64,000 nucleotides of DNA from JAZKDW01 sp040387375. Its GTDB lineage: Bacteria; Pseudomonadota; Gammaproteobacteria; Burkholderiales; Burkholderiaceae_D. The stretch is taken from contig JAZKDW010000024.1 in assembly GCA_040387375.1 (NCBI GenBank), positions 124,001 to 188,000 on the forward strand, in the 5' to 3' direction. The notes below the pieces were generated by a model that made no database searches, was not told where the DNA came from, and worked only from the letters and a program-made list of their open reading frames with translations. Positions 42,432 to 50,385 of this stretch are shown here, piece after piece (the stretch's first letter is position 1; every line of letters starts with the position of its first letter). Both the position numbers and the translations under genes were made by a program.

Positions 42432-43898
42432 ATGGTGGCAACAGAATCAATGGCCGCGACACCCGCGGAGACAAAATACGCCCCGGTCGAACTCTTCATT
42501 GACGGCCAGATTCAGGGCGCCGGCAACAAGCGGCTGCCGATCACCAATCCGGCCACCGGAGAAGTCATCGGCACCGTCGCCATCGCGACATCCCAGGATC
42601 TCGACGACGCGCTCGCCTCGACCGCAAAAGGCTATCGGGTGTGGCGCAACACAGCCGCCGTCGATCGCGCGGCGATCCTGAACCGGGCCGCGATGCTGAT
42701 CCGCGAACGGGCCGAAGAGATCGCCATCCTGCTCACGCTGGAACAGGGCAAGCCGCTGAGTCATTCCAAAATGGAGATGATGGCCTGCGCCGAAACCTTC
42801 GAATGGTATGCGGCGGAAGCGTGCCGCGCGAACGGCCGCATTTTGCCGGCCCGCAAAGGCGGCACCAGGCAACTGGTTGTGCCGGAACCGATTGGTCCCG
42901 TGGTGGCTTTCTCGCCATGGAATTTCCCTGCCCTGCTTGCTGCCCGCAAGATTGCGCCGGCCCTCGCGGCGGGTTGCAGCTGCATACTCAAGCCATCGGA
43001 AGAAACGCCCGCCGCCGCGCTGTCACTGGCGCTCGCCCTGCGCGATGCAAAACTCCCGCCCGGCGTGCTGAATGTCGTGTTCGGGGTGCCGACCAAAATA
43101 TCGGAACACCTGATTCTTTCCCCGGTCATCCGCAAGGTGTCGCTGACTGGATCGGTGCCGGCCGGCCAAGCGGTCGCCGCCCTCGCCGCCCGCGGTCCCA
43201 AGCCCTGCACGCTCGAACTCGGCGGCCATGCGCCAGTACTTGTTCTTGCCGATGCCGACATCGCTTTCAGCGCCAAGGTCTCGGCTGGCAGCAAGACCTA
43301 CAATGCCGGACAGGTCTGCACTTCACCAACCAGATTCATGGTGCATGAGTCCGTGTACGACAAATTTGTAGAGAGTTTTGTGCGGGAGCTGGAAAACACC
43401 AGGGTCGGCAACGGCATGCTGGCGCAGAGCCGCATGGGGCCATTGGCCAGCGAGCGGCGCATCGCCGCCATGACCGATCTGGTCGAGGATGCGGTCGCCG
43501 GCGGCGCGCAGATTGCGACCGGCGGCAGCCGCATCGGCGAGCTCGGTTATTTCTGGAGCCCGACCGTCCTTACCGAAGTCGCGGCCTCGGCCAAGGTCCT
43601 CTCTACCGAACCGTTCGGGCCGCTGGCCTCCATCGAGCGTTTCAGCAGCCTTGCCGATTGCATCGAGCTGGCCAACACCTCGGCGGTCGGACTTGCCGGT
43701 TACGTCTTCACGCAATCGGCCAAGGCCGCCACGGACGTGAGCGACAGTCTGGATGTCGGCATGGTTGGCATCAACTCCTATGCGCTGTCAAATACCGAAG
43801 CGCCATTCTCGGGGATCAAGAACAGCGGTTACGGGTATGAGGGCGGGTCGGAGGGCCTGTCAAGTTATCTGCACTACAAGTCGGTCAACCAGGCCTGA
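42432..43898 (+). CDS. NAD(P)-dependent aldehyde dehydrogenase (GabD-like)
   Basis: A 488-aa ALDH. The conserved Asn is in FSPWNFP, the cofactor helix follows KPSEETP, the general-base Glu is in LELGGHAPV, and the catalytic Cys is in NAGQVCTSPTRF. The closest subgroup by pattern is succinate-semialdehyde dehydrogenase (GabD), but GabD proteins usually read GQTCVCANR at the Cys and this differs, so the substrate is likely another aldehyde. The start at 42432 follows AAGGAG; the frame that opens at 42312 overlaps the alcohol dehydrogenase. It is convergent with the regulator gene. Confidence 0.92.
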   Translation: MVATESMAATPAETKYAPVELFIDGQIQGAGNKRLPITNPATGEVIGTVAIATSQDLDDALASTAKGYRVWRNTAAVDRAAILNRAAMLIRERAEEIAILLTLEQGKPLSHSKMEMMACAETFEWYAAEACRANGRILPARKGGTRQLVVPEPIGPVVAFSPWNFPALLAARKIAPALAAGCSCILKPSEETPAAALSLALALRDAKLPPGVLNVVFGVPTKISEHLILSPVIRKVSLTGSVPAGQAVAALAARGPKPCTLELGGHAPVLVLADADIAFSAKVSAGSKTYNAGQVCTSPTRFMVHESVYDKFVESFVRELENTRVGNGMLAQSRMGPLASERRIAAMTDLVEDAVAGGAQIATGGSRIGELGYFWSPTVLTEVAASAKVLSTEPFGPLASIERFSSLADCIELANTSAVGLAGYVFTQSAKAATDVSDSLDVGMVGINSYALSNTEAPFSGIKNSGYGYEGGSEGLSSYLHYKSVNQA

Positions 43899-43922
43899 CG
43901 GTCCGTCGGCGGTCGCTCGCAC

Positions 43923-45002
43923 TCAGAGCGTCACCGACGGCGGTGCTAGCCGTTCCAGTTGCGCGCGGTAGGCCAGGACATGGCGATCCATCCGGCGGCG
44001 GGCCGCTGCCGAATCGCCGGCGACGATGGCTTCCTCGATGCGGCCTACGGCCTGGACCACGGCATCGCGCACCTCCGCTGACGCAAAACCGGCGACATGC
44101 GGATTGAGCAGGCCGGGACCGAGCGCATCGTAGATTGTGGTCAGGATGGGATTGTGGCTGGCGTGCGCCATCGCACGATGCCAGCGTGCATTCGCCGCAA
44201 GGAAGCGCGAGGCGTTCGACGTGGTGCGCAGTTTTTTGCTTTCATTCTGCAAGATGGCGATATCGTCGGCATCCCGGTGAATCGCAGCCAGCTCGGCCAG
44301 GCTGGGCTCGAGCACTTTCACGGTTTCCATGAGCACGGCGAACGGCACCTGCTGGCCGCGGATGAAAAAATTCAGCGAGTTTGCAACCGCCTCGGTACCA
44401 GACTGCAGGGCGACCCGGCCGCCATTTCGTCCCAGGCGCGTCGACACCAGTCCTTGGGTCTCCAGCACCCGGAAAGCTTCCCGCACCGAGCCACGGCTCA
44501 GACCGGAACGCTCCACCAGATCACGCTCGTTCGGCAGTATTTCCCCGGCCTGGATTTCTCCCTTCAGGATCTGTTCCCGGAAGACTGCAGCAAGGGCCTC
44601 AAAGCCTTTTTGCCCGCGGACGATATTCAGCGGAACCGAGCTCAGTTCTTCAACGGAAGCATGGACTGGAGGACTGCTCTCTGCAATCCGTTTCTGAGAC
44701 GTGGCTGGCACACCGGTCTCGGGCCGCATCACCGTCCGCGGGCCGTTGCGAACCATCCGGACGATCTCTCCCACATCTTCCCGCATGTCGGGCGGCAGGC
44801 GGCCGGCTTCGATGAACGCGTCGTCGGGATTCTCGCCCAGGATCTCTGCCGCCTTGCGGATCAGTTCATCCTTTGGCGACTTCTCCATCTCGCGCTCAAT
44901 GCGCGACCAGTACGCGGGGGAAATCTCGAGCTGGCGAGAAAAGTCATTCAGCGCGATGCCCTTCGCGTCTCTCTTTTGCCGTATGTAAGTGCCAAAACCC
45001 AT
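43923..45002 (-). CDS. XRE-GntR-FCD fusion transcriptional regulator
   Basis: A 359-aa regulator with three parts: an XRE helix-turn-helix (residues about 3-65, GTYIRQKRDAKGIALNDFSR, SPAYWSRIERE), a linker (70-130), and a FadR-subfamily GntR protein with a winged HTH (about 132-200, LPNERDLVERSGLSRGSVRE) plus an FCD effector domain (about 210-350, RWHRAMAHASHNPIL). Ordinary FCD regulators are about 230 aa and lack the first part. It closes the island and is the best candidate for binding AAATGG-N5-CCATTT, since GntR/FadR proteins favour such TGG-N5-CCA palindromes. The second DNA-binding domain may read TTTAGTTAAT repeats in its own promoter. Confidence 0.9.
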   Translation of the reverse strand: MGFGTYIRQKRDAKGIALNDFSRQLEISPAYWSRIEREMEKSPKDELIRKAAEILGENPDDAFIEAGRLPPDMREDVGEIVRMVRNGPRTVMRPETGVPATSQKRIAESSPPVHASVEELSSVPLNIVRGQKGFEALAAVFREQILKGEIQAGEILPNERDLVERSGLSRGSVREAFRVLETQGLVSTRLGRNGGRVALQSGTEAVANSLNFFIRGQQVPFAVLMETVKVLEPSLAELAAIHRDADDIAILQNESKKLRTTSNASRFLAANARWHRAMAHASHNPILTTIYDALGPGLLNPHVAGFASAEVRDAVVQAVGRIEEAIVAGDSAAARRRMDRHVLAYRAQLERLAPPSVTL

Positions 45003-45021
45003 AAGTTGACCTAGTTGCGTG

Positions 45022-45079
45022 TTTAGTTAATTGAGGATAGCACAAGGGTGAAATGATCGGCATCAACTATTTAGTTAAT
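45022..45079. promoter_or_regulatory. Two direct TTTAGTTAAT repeats upstream of the fusion regulator
   Basis: TTTAGTTAAT occurs at 45022-45031 and again at 45070-45079, 48 bp apart, in the 177-bp gap between the XRE-GntR gene and gdhA. Identical decamers this near a start point to an operator, possibly for autoregulation by the XRE domain. The gap also has three TGGTGC/GCACCA half-sites (45090, 45127, 45158) nearer gdhA. Confidence 0.4.
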
Positions 45080-45179
45080 CTGCAACCGGTGGTGCACGAC
45101 AAAAACTGCCCCAAAACGGTCGAAAATGGTGCAAAATTCCACCAAGTTTAATTTGACGCACCATTTCAAGGCAAAATTA

Positions 45180-46523
45180 ATGAAATATCAATCGTTCCAC
45201 GCATTCCTCAATCATGTCGAAGCCCGCAATCCCGGACAACCCGAATTCATCCAGGCCATCACGGAAGTGATAGAAAGCCTCTGGCCATACATTGAAAAGC
45301 ACCCGAAGTATGCCGAGCATGGCTTGCTGGACCGGCTGGTGGAGCCCGAGCGCGTCATCATGTTCCGCGTGTCCTGGGTCAACGACCACGGGGATGTGCA
45401 GGTCAACCGCGGTTATCGCATCCAGCACAGTTCGGCCATCGGCCCTTACAAGGGCGGGCTGCGTTTCCACCCGTCGGTCAACCTGTCGATCCTGAAATTC
45501 CTGGCGTTCGAACAAACCCTGAAGAATGCGCTGACGACGCTGCCCATGGGCGGCGGCAAGGGCGGCTCCGACTTCGACCCCAAGGGCAAGAGCCCGGGTG
45601 AAGTCATGCGCTTCTGCCAGGCCTTCGTCAGCGAATTGTTCCGCCACGTCGGATCGGACACCGACGTTCCTGCGGGCGACATCGGCGTCGGCGGACGTGA
45701 AATCGGGTTCATGGCCGGCATGATGAAAAAACTGAGCAACCGCGCCGACTGCGTGTTCACCGGCAAAGGCATCAGCTTTGGCGGCTCGCTGATCCGTCCC
45801 GAAGCCACCGGCTACGGCACCGTGTACTTCGCCGAAGAGATGCTGAAGCAAAAAGGCCGCGGCTTCGATGGCTTGCGTGTCAGCGTTTCAGGCTCCGGCA
45901 ATGTGGCCCAATATGCGGTGGAGAAAGCCATGGCCCTGGGCGCCAAAGTAATCACCGTATCGGACTCCAGCGGCACCGTTGTCGACGAAGCCGGTTTCAC
46001 GCCGGAAAAGCTGGCGGAACTGATGGAAGTGAAGAACCATCTGTATGGACGTGTCAGTGACTACGCGAAGCGCACAGGGGTGGAGTTCCATGCAGGAATG
46101 TCGCCGTGGCACATACCGGTTGACGTCGCCCTGCCTTGCGCGACACAGAATGAACTGGATGGCAACGACGCCGCCACACTGGTGAAAAATGGCGTCATTT
46201 GTGTCGCCGAGGGCGCCAACATGCCTTCCACGATCGAGGCTGCCAAGTTCTTCGAATCCAGCGGTGTGCTGTACGCCCCCGGCAAGGCAAGCAATGCGGG
46301 TGGCGTCGCGACCTCGGGTCTGGAAATGAGCCAGAATGCGATGCGCCTGTCGTGGCCGCGCGAAGAAGTGGATGCGCGCCTGCATGGCATCATGCGCAGC
46401 ATTCACGCAGCGTGTCTGCAGCATGGCCGCCGCGCCGACGGCACCATCAGCTATGTCGATGGAGCCAATGTGGCCGGCTTCGTCAAGGTCGCCGATGCCA
46501 TGCTGGCGCAAGGCGTGGTCTAA
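45180..46523 (+). CDS. gdhA: NADP-specific glutamate dehydrogenase
   Basis: A 447-aa enzyme that makes glutamate from 2-oxoglutarate and ammonia. It aligns throughout with E. coli GdhA (447 aa), including IGPYKGGLRFHPSVNLSILK, LPMGGGKGGSDFDPKGKS with the catalytic Lys, DVPAGDIGVGGREIG, and the cofactor motif SGSGNVAQYA. The start at 45180 (MKYQSFHAFLNHV) matches family N-termini and follows AAGG; the longer frame from 45126 adds 18 unrelated residues. It forms a hexamer in the cytoplasm. It is divergent from the fusion regulator but is otherwise a housekeeping gene. Confidence 0.97.
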   Translation: MKYQSFHAFLNHVEARNPGQPEFIQAITEVIESLWPYIEKHPKYAEHGLLDRLVEPERVIMFRVSWVNDHGDVQVNRGYRIQHSSAIGPYKGGLRFHPSVNLSILKFLAFEQTLKNALTTLPMGGGKGGSDFDPKGKSPGEVMRFCQAFVSELFRHVGSDTDVPAGDIGVGGREIGFMAGMMKKLSNRADCVFTGKGISFGGSLIRPEATGYGTVYFAEEMLKQKGRGFDGLRVSVSGSGNVAQYAVEKAMALGAKVITVSDSSGTVVDEAGFTPEKLAELMEVKNHLYGRVSDYAKRTGVEFHAGMSPWHIPVDVALPCATQNELDGNDAATLVKNGVICVAEGANMPSTIEAAKFFESSGVLYAPGKASNAGGVATSGLEMSQNAMRLSWPREEVDARLHGIMRSIHAACLQHGRRADGTISYVDGANVAGFVKVADAMLAQGVV

Positions 46524-46530
46524 CCGTTCG

Positions 46531-46555
46531 CTTCAGTCCGCTCAGCGGACTGAAG
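46531..46555. repeat. 11-bp inverted repeat between convergent genes
   Basis: CTTCAGTCCGC-TCA-GCGGACTGAAG is a perfect hairpin 7 bp after the gdhA stop. There is an A-run on the plus side and no T-run in the right place for either strand. It may still act as a 3'-end stabiliser or weak terminator. Confidence 0.6.
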
Positions 46556-46574
46556 AAAAGAAAAAACCGGAAAA

Positions 46575-47549
46575 TCAGATGGTGACGATATTCATCATCT
46601 TGTCCGGCGTCCCATCCAGGAAATGCCCCAGGTTATTGCGTAATACCGGCATCACCTGCTCGGCATAGACGGCGCTGTAGCCGCCCAGGTGCGGTGTGAT
46701 CAGCACATTGTCCAGCGACCAGAACGGATGTGCGGCCGGCAGCGGTTCGACCTGGAAAACATCGAGGCCGGCGCCGGCAATCGCCTTGCGCTGCAGCACA
46801 TCAAGCAAGGCCGCTTCGTCCATCACGCCGCCGCGCGCAATATTGATCAGGTAGGCCTGTGGTTTCATCGAGGCCAGCACATCCGCATTGACGATTTTAT
46901 CCGTTGCCTTTGCATGAGGCACAAGCACGATGAAATAATCCGCCAGGCTGACCGCTTCCTTCATCCGTTCACGCGGATACATCCGGTCTATGCCATCCAC
47001 CTGCCGGTCGGCACTGCTGATGCCGAGAACGGTCATGCCGAACGCCTTGCAGCGTTGGGCCAGCGCTTCAGTGATCGCGCCCACGCCGAGAATGGTCACG
47101 GTCTTTTGCCACAGCAGCGGCTGCGGCCAGACTTCCCAGGCTGCGTTCTTCTGGTTGTCCAGCATGCGCGGCAAATTGCGCGACAGCGCCAGCATGTACA
47201 TGAAAGCCAGTTCAGCCATTTGCGGACCGTGGACACCGCGGGCGGACGTCACCACCACTTCGCGGCCCAGCGTGGTCAGCGCCGTGATCGCATCGGTCCC
47301 GGTGGTCAAGGCCTGTATCCATTTCAGCCCGGGCGCCGCCGCGACCAGCTCATCGTCGATCTGCTGCGCGTACGCCATCAGCACATCGGCCTTGTGCGCC
47401 AGCCGCAGCGCCTCGTCGCGTGTGGGCGCGCACAGGAAATCAACCCCGGGAAAAGAGGGAGCGAGCGCGCTCCTGAATTTTTCCGCAGCGTCGTTGAAGA
47501 TCAATACTGTCGTTGTGCTGGCGCCCTGCTCAGCCGGTTTCAGTGTCAT
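46575..47549 (-). CDS. D-2-hydroxyacid dehydrogenase (NAD-dependent)
   Basis: A 324-aa member of the D-isomer 2-hydroxyacid dehydrogenase family. The catalytic triad is seen as Arg in NIARGGVMDEAA, Glu in DVFQVEPLPAAHP and His in ITPHLGGYS. In the NAD-binding motif the usual GxGxxG reads GVGAIT, with Thr for the last Gly, a mild deviation found in some GhrA-like enzymes. The start at 47549 follows ACAGGAATC; a GTG at 47576 is possible. It is the last gene of a TRAP operon and follows a class II aldolase, so it probably reduces or oxidises a hydroxy acid brought in by the transporter. Confidence 0.88.
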   Translation of the reverse strand: MTLKPAEQGASTTTVLIFNDAAEKFRSALAPSFPGVDFLCAPTRDEALRLAHKADVLMAYAQQIDDELVAAAPGLKWIQALTTGTDAITALTTLGREVVVTSARGVHGPQMAELAFMYMLALSRNLPRMLDNQKNAAWEVWPQPLLWQKTVTILGVGAITEALAQRCKAFGMTVLGISSADRQVDGIDRMYPRERMKEAVSLADYFIVLVPHAKATDKIVNADVLASMKPQAYLINIARGGVMDEAALLDVLQRKAIAGAGLDVFQVEPLPAAHPFWSLDNVLITPHLGGYSAVYAEQVMPVLRNNLGHFLDGTPDKMMNIVTI

Positions 47550-47568
47550 GCTCAAGATTCCTGTCCGT

Positions 47569-48378
47569 TCAGTCACGGTACGATGGGTCGATGCGATCCA
47601 GCATGCGCAGCATGCCCGGCCATTCCATACGGCCCAGCGGACTCATGCCTTCCTTGTACAGCTGCACCACTTCGTTGGTGAATCCCATGCGGGACGTCGC
47701 CAGCGATGCCGCTTCGGACGGCATCGTCAATTCCTGCCCGCTGGCCATGGCGTCGAGCTGGGCCTGCATCGCCTTTTCCAGATGCGACATCATGCTGAAT
47801 GCTTCCGGTATCGTGGTGCCGGCGACCAGCGTGCCGTGATTGCGCAGGATCATGACCGCCTTGTCGCCCAGGTCGCGTTTGAGCGACTCGCGTTCTCCCA
47901 ATTCAAGCGACAGTCCTTCGGAATCATGATAAGCAACCTTGCCGTAGAAAAGATTGGCATGCTGGGACAGCGGCAGCAATCCGCATTTCATCATCGACAA
48001 GGCCATGCCGGCCCGGGTATGGGAATGCAATACGCACTTCGCATCCGGCCGCGCCTCGTGGATGGCGCTGTGGATGATGAAGCCTGCCTTGTGGATCCGG
48101 TGCGGCGACGGATCGACGATATTGCCGTCGAGGTCGACCTTGACCAGGCTCGATGCCGTAACCTCGTCGAAGGTCCAGCCAAACGGATTCAACAGGAAAT
48201 GCTGGTTGCCGGAACCCGGCACGGTTGCCGAGATATGGGTGTAAATCAGGTCGGTCCAGCCGAAATGGGCAGCCAGCCGGTAACAGGCCGCCAGCTGTAC
48301 CCGGACTTCCCATTCCTCATCGCTGACCCGGCCGCGGACTGCATCGGCGGCATTCATTGCTGTCATTTCAGGTGTCAT
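47569..48378 (-). CDS. Class II aldolase/adducin-domain protein
   Basis: A 269-aa protein with an aldolase II domain (residues about 20-235). Zinc-site histidines are present: the pair in CVLHSHTRAGMA and the third in ILRNHGTLVAG. The N-terminal signature WTDLIYTHISATVPGSGNQHFLLNPFG is that of the ~250-aa bacterial subfamily related to decarboxylases or sugar aldolases acting on 4-hydroxy-2-keto acids. The start at 48378 follows GGAGAG. It lies between the TRAP large permease and the hydroxyacid dehydrogenase in one operon. Confidence 0.88.
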   Translation of the reverse strand: MTPEMTAMNAADAVRGRVSDEEWEVRVQLAACYRLAAHFGWTDLIYTHISATVPGSGNQHFLLNPFGWTFDEVTASSLVKVDLDGNIVDPSPHRIHKAGFIIHSAIHEARPDAKCVLHSHTRAGMALSMMKCGLLPLSQHANLFYGKVAYHDSEGLSLELGERESLKRDLGDKAVMILRNHGTLVAGTTIPEAFSMMSHLEKAMQAQLDAMASGQELTMPSEAASLATSRMGFTNEVVQLYKEGMSPLGRMEWPGMLRMLDRIDPSYRD

Positions 48379-48421
48379 CTTTTCTCTCCATGGCAATTCC
48401 AGCCGAGACTGGAACCGCCGG

Positions 48422-49735
48422 TCATTTTGTCAGGTTCGGCAACCACACAGCCACCGCAGGCACCAGGAATACCAGCACCAGCAGCAGCACGCTCATCAGG
48501 ACATAAGGTGTCACGGCGCGGAAGATGTGAGTCATCGTCACTTCCGGCGGCGCCACGCCCTTCATTGTCATCAGCAACATGCCGTGGGGCGGCAGCAGCA
48601 TCCCCATCTGCATGCAGATCAAAAACATCACGCCAAACCAGACCAAGTCGATCGACAGCCCCTGCACGACCGGCATGAATATCGGCAAGGTGATCATCAT
48701 CATGCTGACCTGGTCGACAAATATGCCAAGGAAAATCAGGATCAGCATCATGCCGGCCACAATCACCATCGGCGACAGATCCTGCCCGATGATGATTTGC
48801 ACCAATCCATTGCTCGCGCCCGAGAAAGACAGGATTTGCGAGAAGGTCGTGGCGCCAAGGATGATGAACAGGATCATGCCGGAAATACTCACCGTGCCGA
48901 GCAACGCGCCAACCAGGTTCTTCAGCGTCAGCGCGCGATAAACGAGCGCAAACACGATGGTGGCCAGGGCGCCGATCGCCGCCGACTCGGTAGGCGTGGC
49001 CCAGCCCGAGGTCATCGACGCAATGACAATCATGAAGATCGAGGTCAGAGGCAGCACATAGAGGATCAGCGGACGGTATTTTTTCCAGCCCTTGTATTCT
49101 GTCATCGATCCGGCCGGCGCCAGTTCGGGGTTCATCCTGGTCCGCACGACAATGTAAGCGATGAACGCGACCGACAGCAGCAAGCCAGGCATCACGCCGC
49201 CCAGCAGCAACTTGGAAATCGAGATGCCTGACAAACTGCCCAGCAGCACGGTCAGCGCCGAAGGCGGAATGAGCATGTCGACCGCGCCTATGGCCATGAT
49301 CGGACCGGTTGCCATCGTCGGATGGTAACCGCGGCTGAGCATCACTGGCACCATCAGGCTGCCCAGCATCGCGGTTGTCGCGATGGTCGAGCCGGAAATC
49401 GCGGAGAACACGGTGCCGGCAACGACAGCGACAATGGCGAGGCGTCCCGGCACCTCCTTGATCAGGCGCTCGATGCCGTCGATGACTTTCACCGCCAGTC
49501 CCGTGTGGAACAGCACCTCCCCCATCAGCACGAACAACGGAATCGGCGTCAGCGCCGCGCTCGACACGGACACCACGCTGGATCGGGCGAGTTGTACCAG
49601 GCCCGGTTCACCGCCCAGGTAGAGCCAGGCGCCGATCAGGTTAATGACCAGGAAGCCAAACGCAACCGGCATGCCAAGGAAGATCAGCACGGTCGAGCCG
49701 CCCAGCAGCAACCATGCGGCGGCTTCCCAGCTCAT
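48422..49735 (-). CDS. TRAP transporter large permease (DctM family)
   Basis: A 437-aa inner-membrane protein with about 12 hydrophobic segments. Family motifs include GMPVAFGFLVINLIGAWL near the N-terminus, SGSTIATTAMLGSLMVPVMLSRGY, and GAVDMLIPPSALTVLLG with the IPPS motif, the hallmark of DctM. It drives Na+-coupled uptake of an organic acid delivered by the binding protein. It overlaps the small permease by 4 bp (49732-49735). Confidence 0.93.
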   Translation of the reverse strand: MSWEAAAWLLLGGSTVLIFLGMPVAFGFLVINLIGAWLYLGGEPGLVQLARSSVVSVSSAALTPIPLFVLMGEVLFHTGLAVKVIDGIERLIKEVPGRLAIVAVVAGTVFSAISGSTIATTAMLGSLMVPVMLSRGYHPTMATGPIMAIGAVDMLIPPSALTVLLGSLSGISISKLLLGGVMPGLLLSVAFIAYIVVRTRMNPELAPAGSMTEYKGWKKYRPLILYVLPLTSIFMIVIASMTSGWATPTESAAIGALATIVFALVYRALTLKNLVGALLGTVSISGMILFIILGATTFSQILSFSGASNGLVQIIIGQDLSPMVIVAGMMLILIFLGIFVDQVSMMMITLPIFMPVVQGLSIDLVWFGVMFLICMQMGMLLPPHGMLLMTMKGVAPPEVTMTHIFRAVTPYVLMSVLLLVLVFLVPAVAVWLPNLTK

Positions 49736-50259
49736 GCTGCCGACACCGCGTCGTCGCGCGGGCCTCGTTCAGCCGCATGCAGACGCTGCATGCGGAAACA
49801 CATTTCAATCGCGAGCAGCGCGAAGGCGATTGGCAGCGGCGCCAGCGACCACCATTCCGGCGTCACCAGCGTCTTGATTGCCATCGATCCCGACAGGAAG
49901 CTCGCCTTCAACGCGTTCCAGCTGTAGACCATCATGAACAGGCAGCAGGCCGTCACGACAATATCGGCCAGCCATTCGCAATACCAGGCCAACTTTTTCG
50001 GCAGCGCGCGCAGCATGATATCGACGCGGATGTGCTGGCCGCGCCGCAGGATCCACGGCGCCGACAGCATCGTGATCAAAAAGAGCATGCTCTCGGATAC
50101 CTGGTTGGCCCATTCAATTCCTGCCAGGCCGGGAATCAGTTTTACATTACGCAGCAATACATCGCCGCTGATGAGCAGCACCATCAGGAACAGCAGCAGG
50201 CATGCAAGCAGCGCCAGCCCGGCGAGCAACTGGCCGTATAATTTATCAATCCGTGCCAT
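49732..50259 (-). CDS. TRAP transporter small permease (DctQ family)
   Basis: A 175-aa protein with four hydrophobic segments; LLMVLLISGDVLLRNVKLIPGLAGIEWANQ contains the typical DctQ pattern after TM1 and the first loop. It forms the membrane complex with the large permease encoded next. The C-terminus (ERGPRDDAVSAA) is charged and cytoplasmic. It starts 126 bp after the binding-protein gene, the usual order P-Q-M. The ATG at 50259 follows AGGACTTCG. Confidence 0.9.
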   Translation of the reverse strand: MARIDKLYGQLLAGLALLACLLLFLMVLLISGDVLLRNVKLIPGLAGIEWANQVSESMLFLITMLSAPWILRRGQHIRVDIMLRALPKKLAWYCEWLADIVVTACCLFMMVYSWNALKASFLSGSMAIKTLVTPEWWSLAPLPIAFALLAIEMCFRMQRLHAAERGPRDDAVSAA

Positions 50260-50385
50260 CGAAGTCCTGATTTATATCTGGCCGGCTTCCCGCGTGCTGC
50301 GGGAGCGGATATGACAGGGTAAAAGATCCGCTTGCCCACCCTGGCATCGCAAGGGCGGGCATCTGAAATGTCAATCTCATGCGGA

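Noticed and set aside
45083..45179. A possible sigma-54 promoter before gdhA
   Set aside because: The GG and GC dinucleotides are not at the required 10-bp spacing, so the -24/-12 pattern is not met.
46531..46555. Hairpin after gdhA as a rho-independent terminator
   Set aside because: Neither strand has a T-run directly after the stem, so I list it only as an inverted repeat.
46990..48678. A 562-codon plus-strand frame opposite the dehydrogenase, aldolase and TRAP genes
   Set aside because: It crosses three well-defined genes on the other strand and reads as a His/Arg/Gln-rich non-protein sequence.
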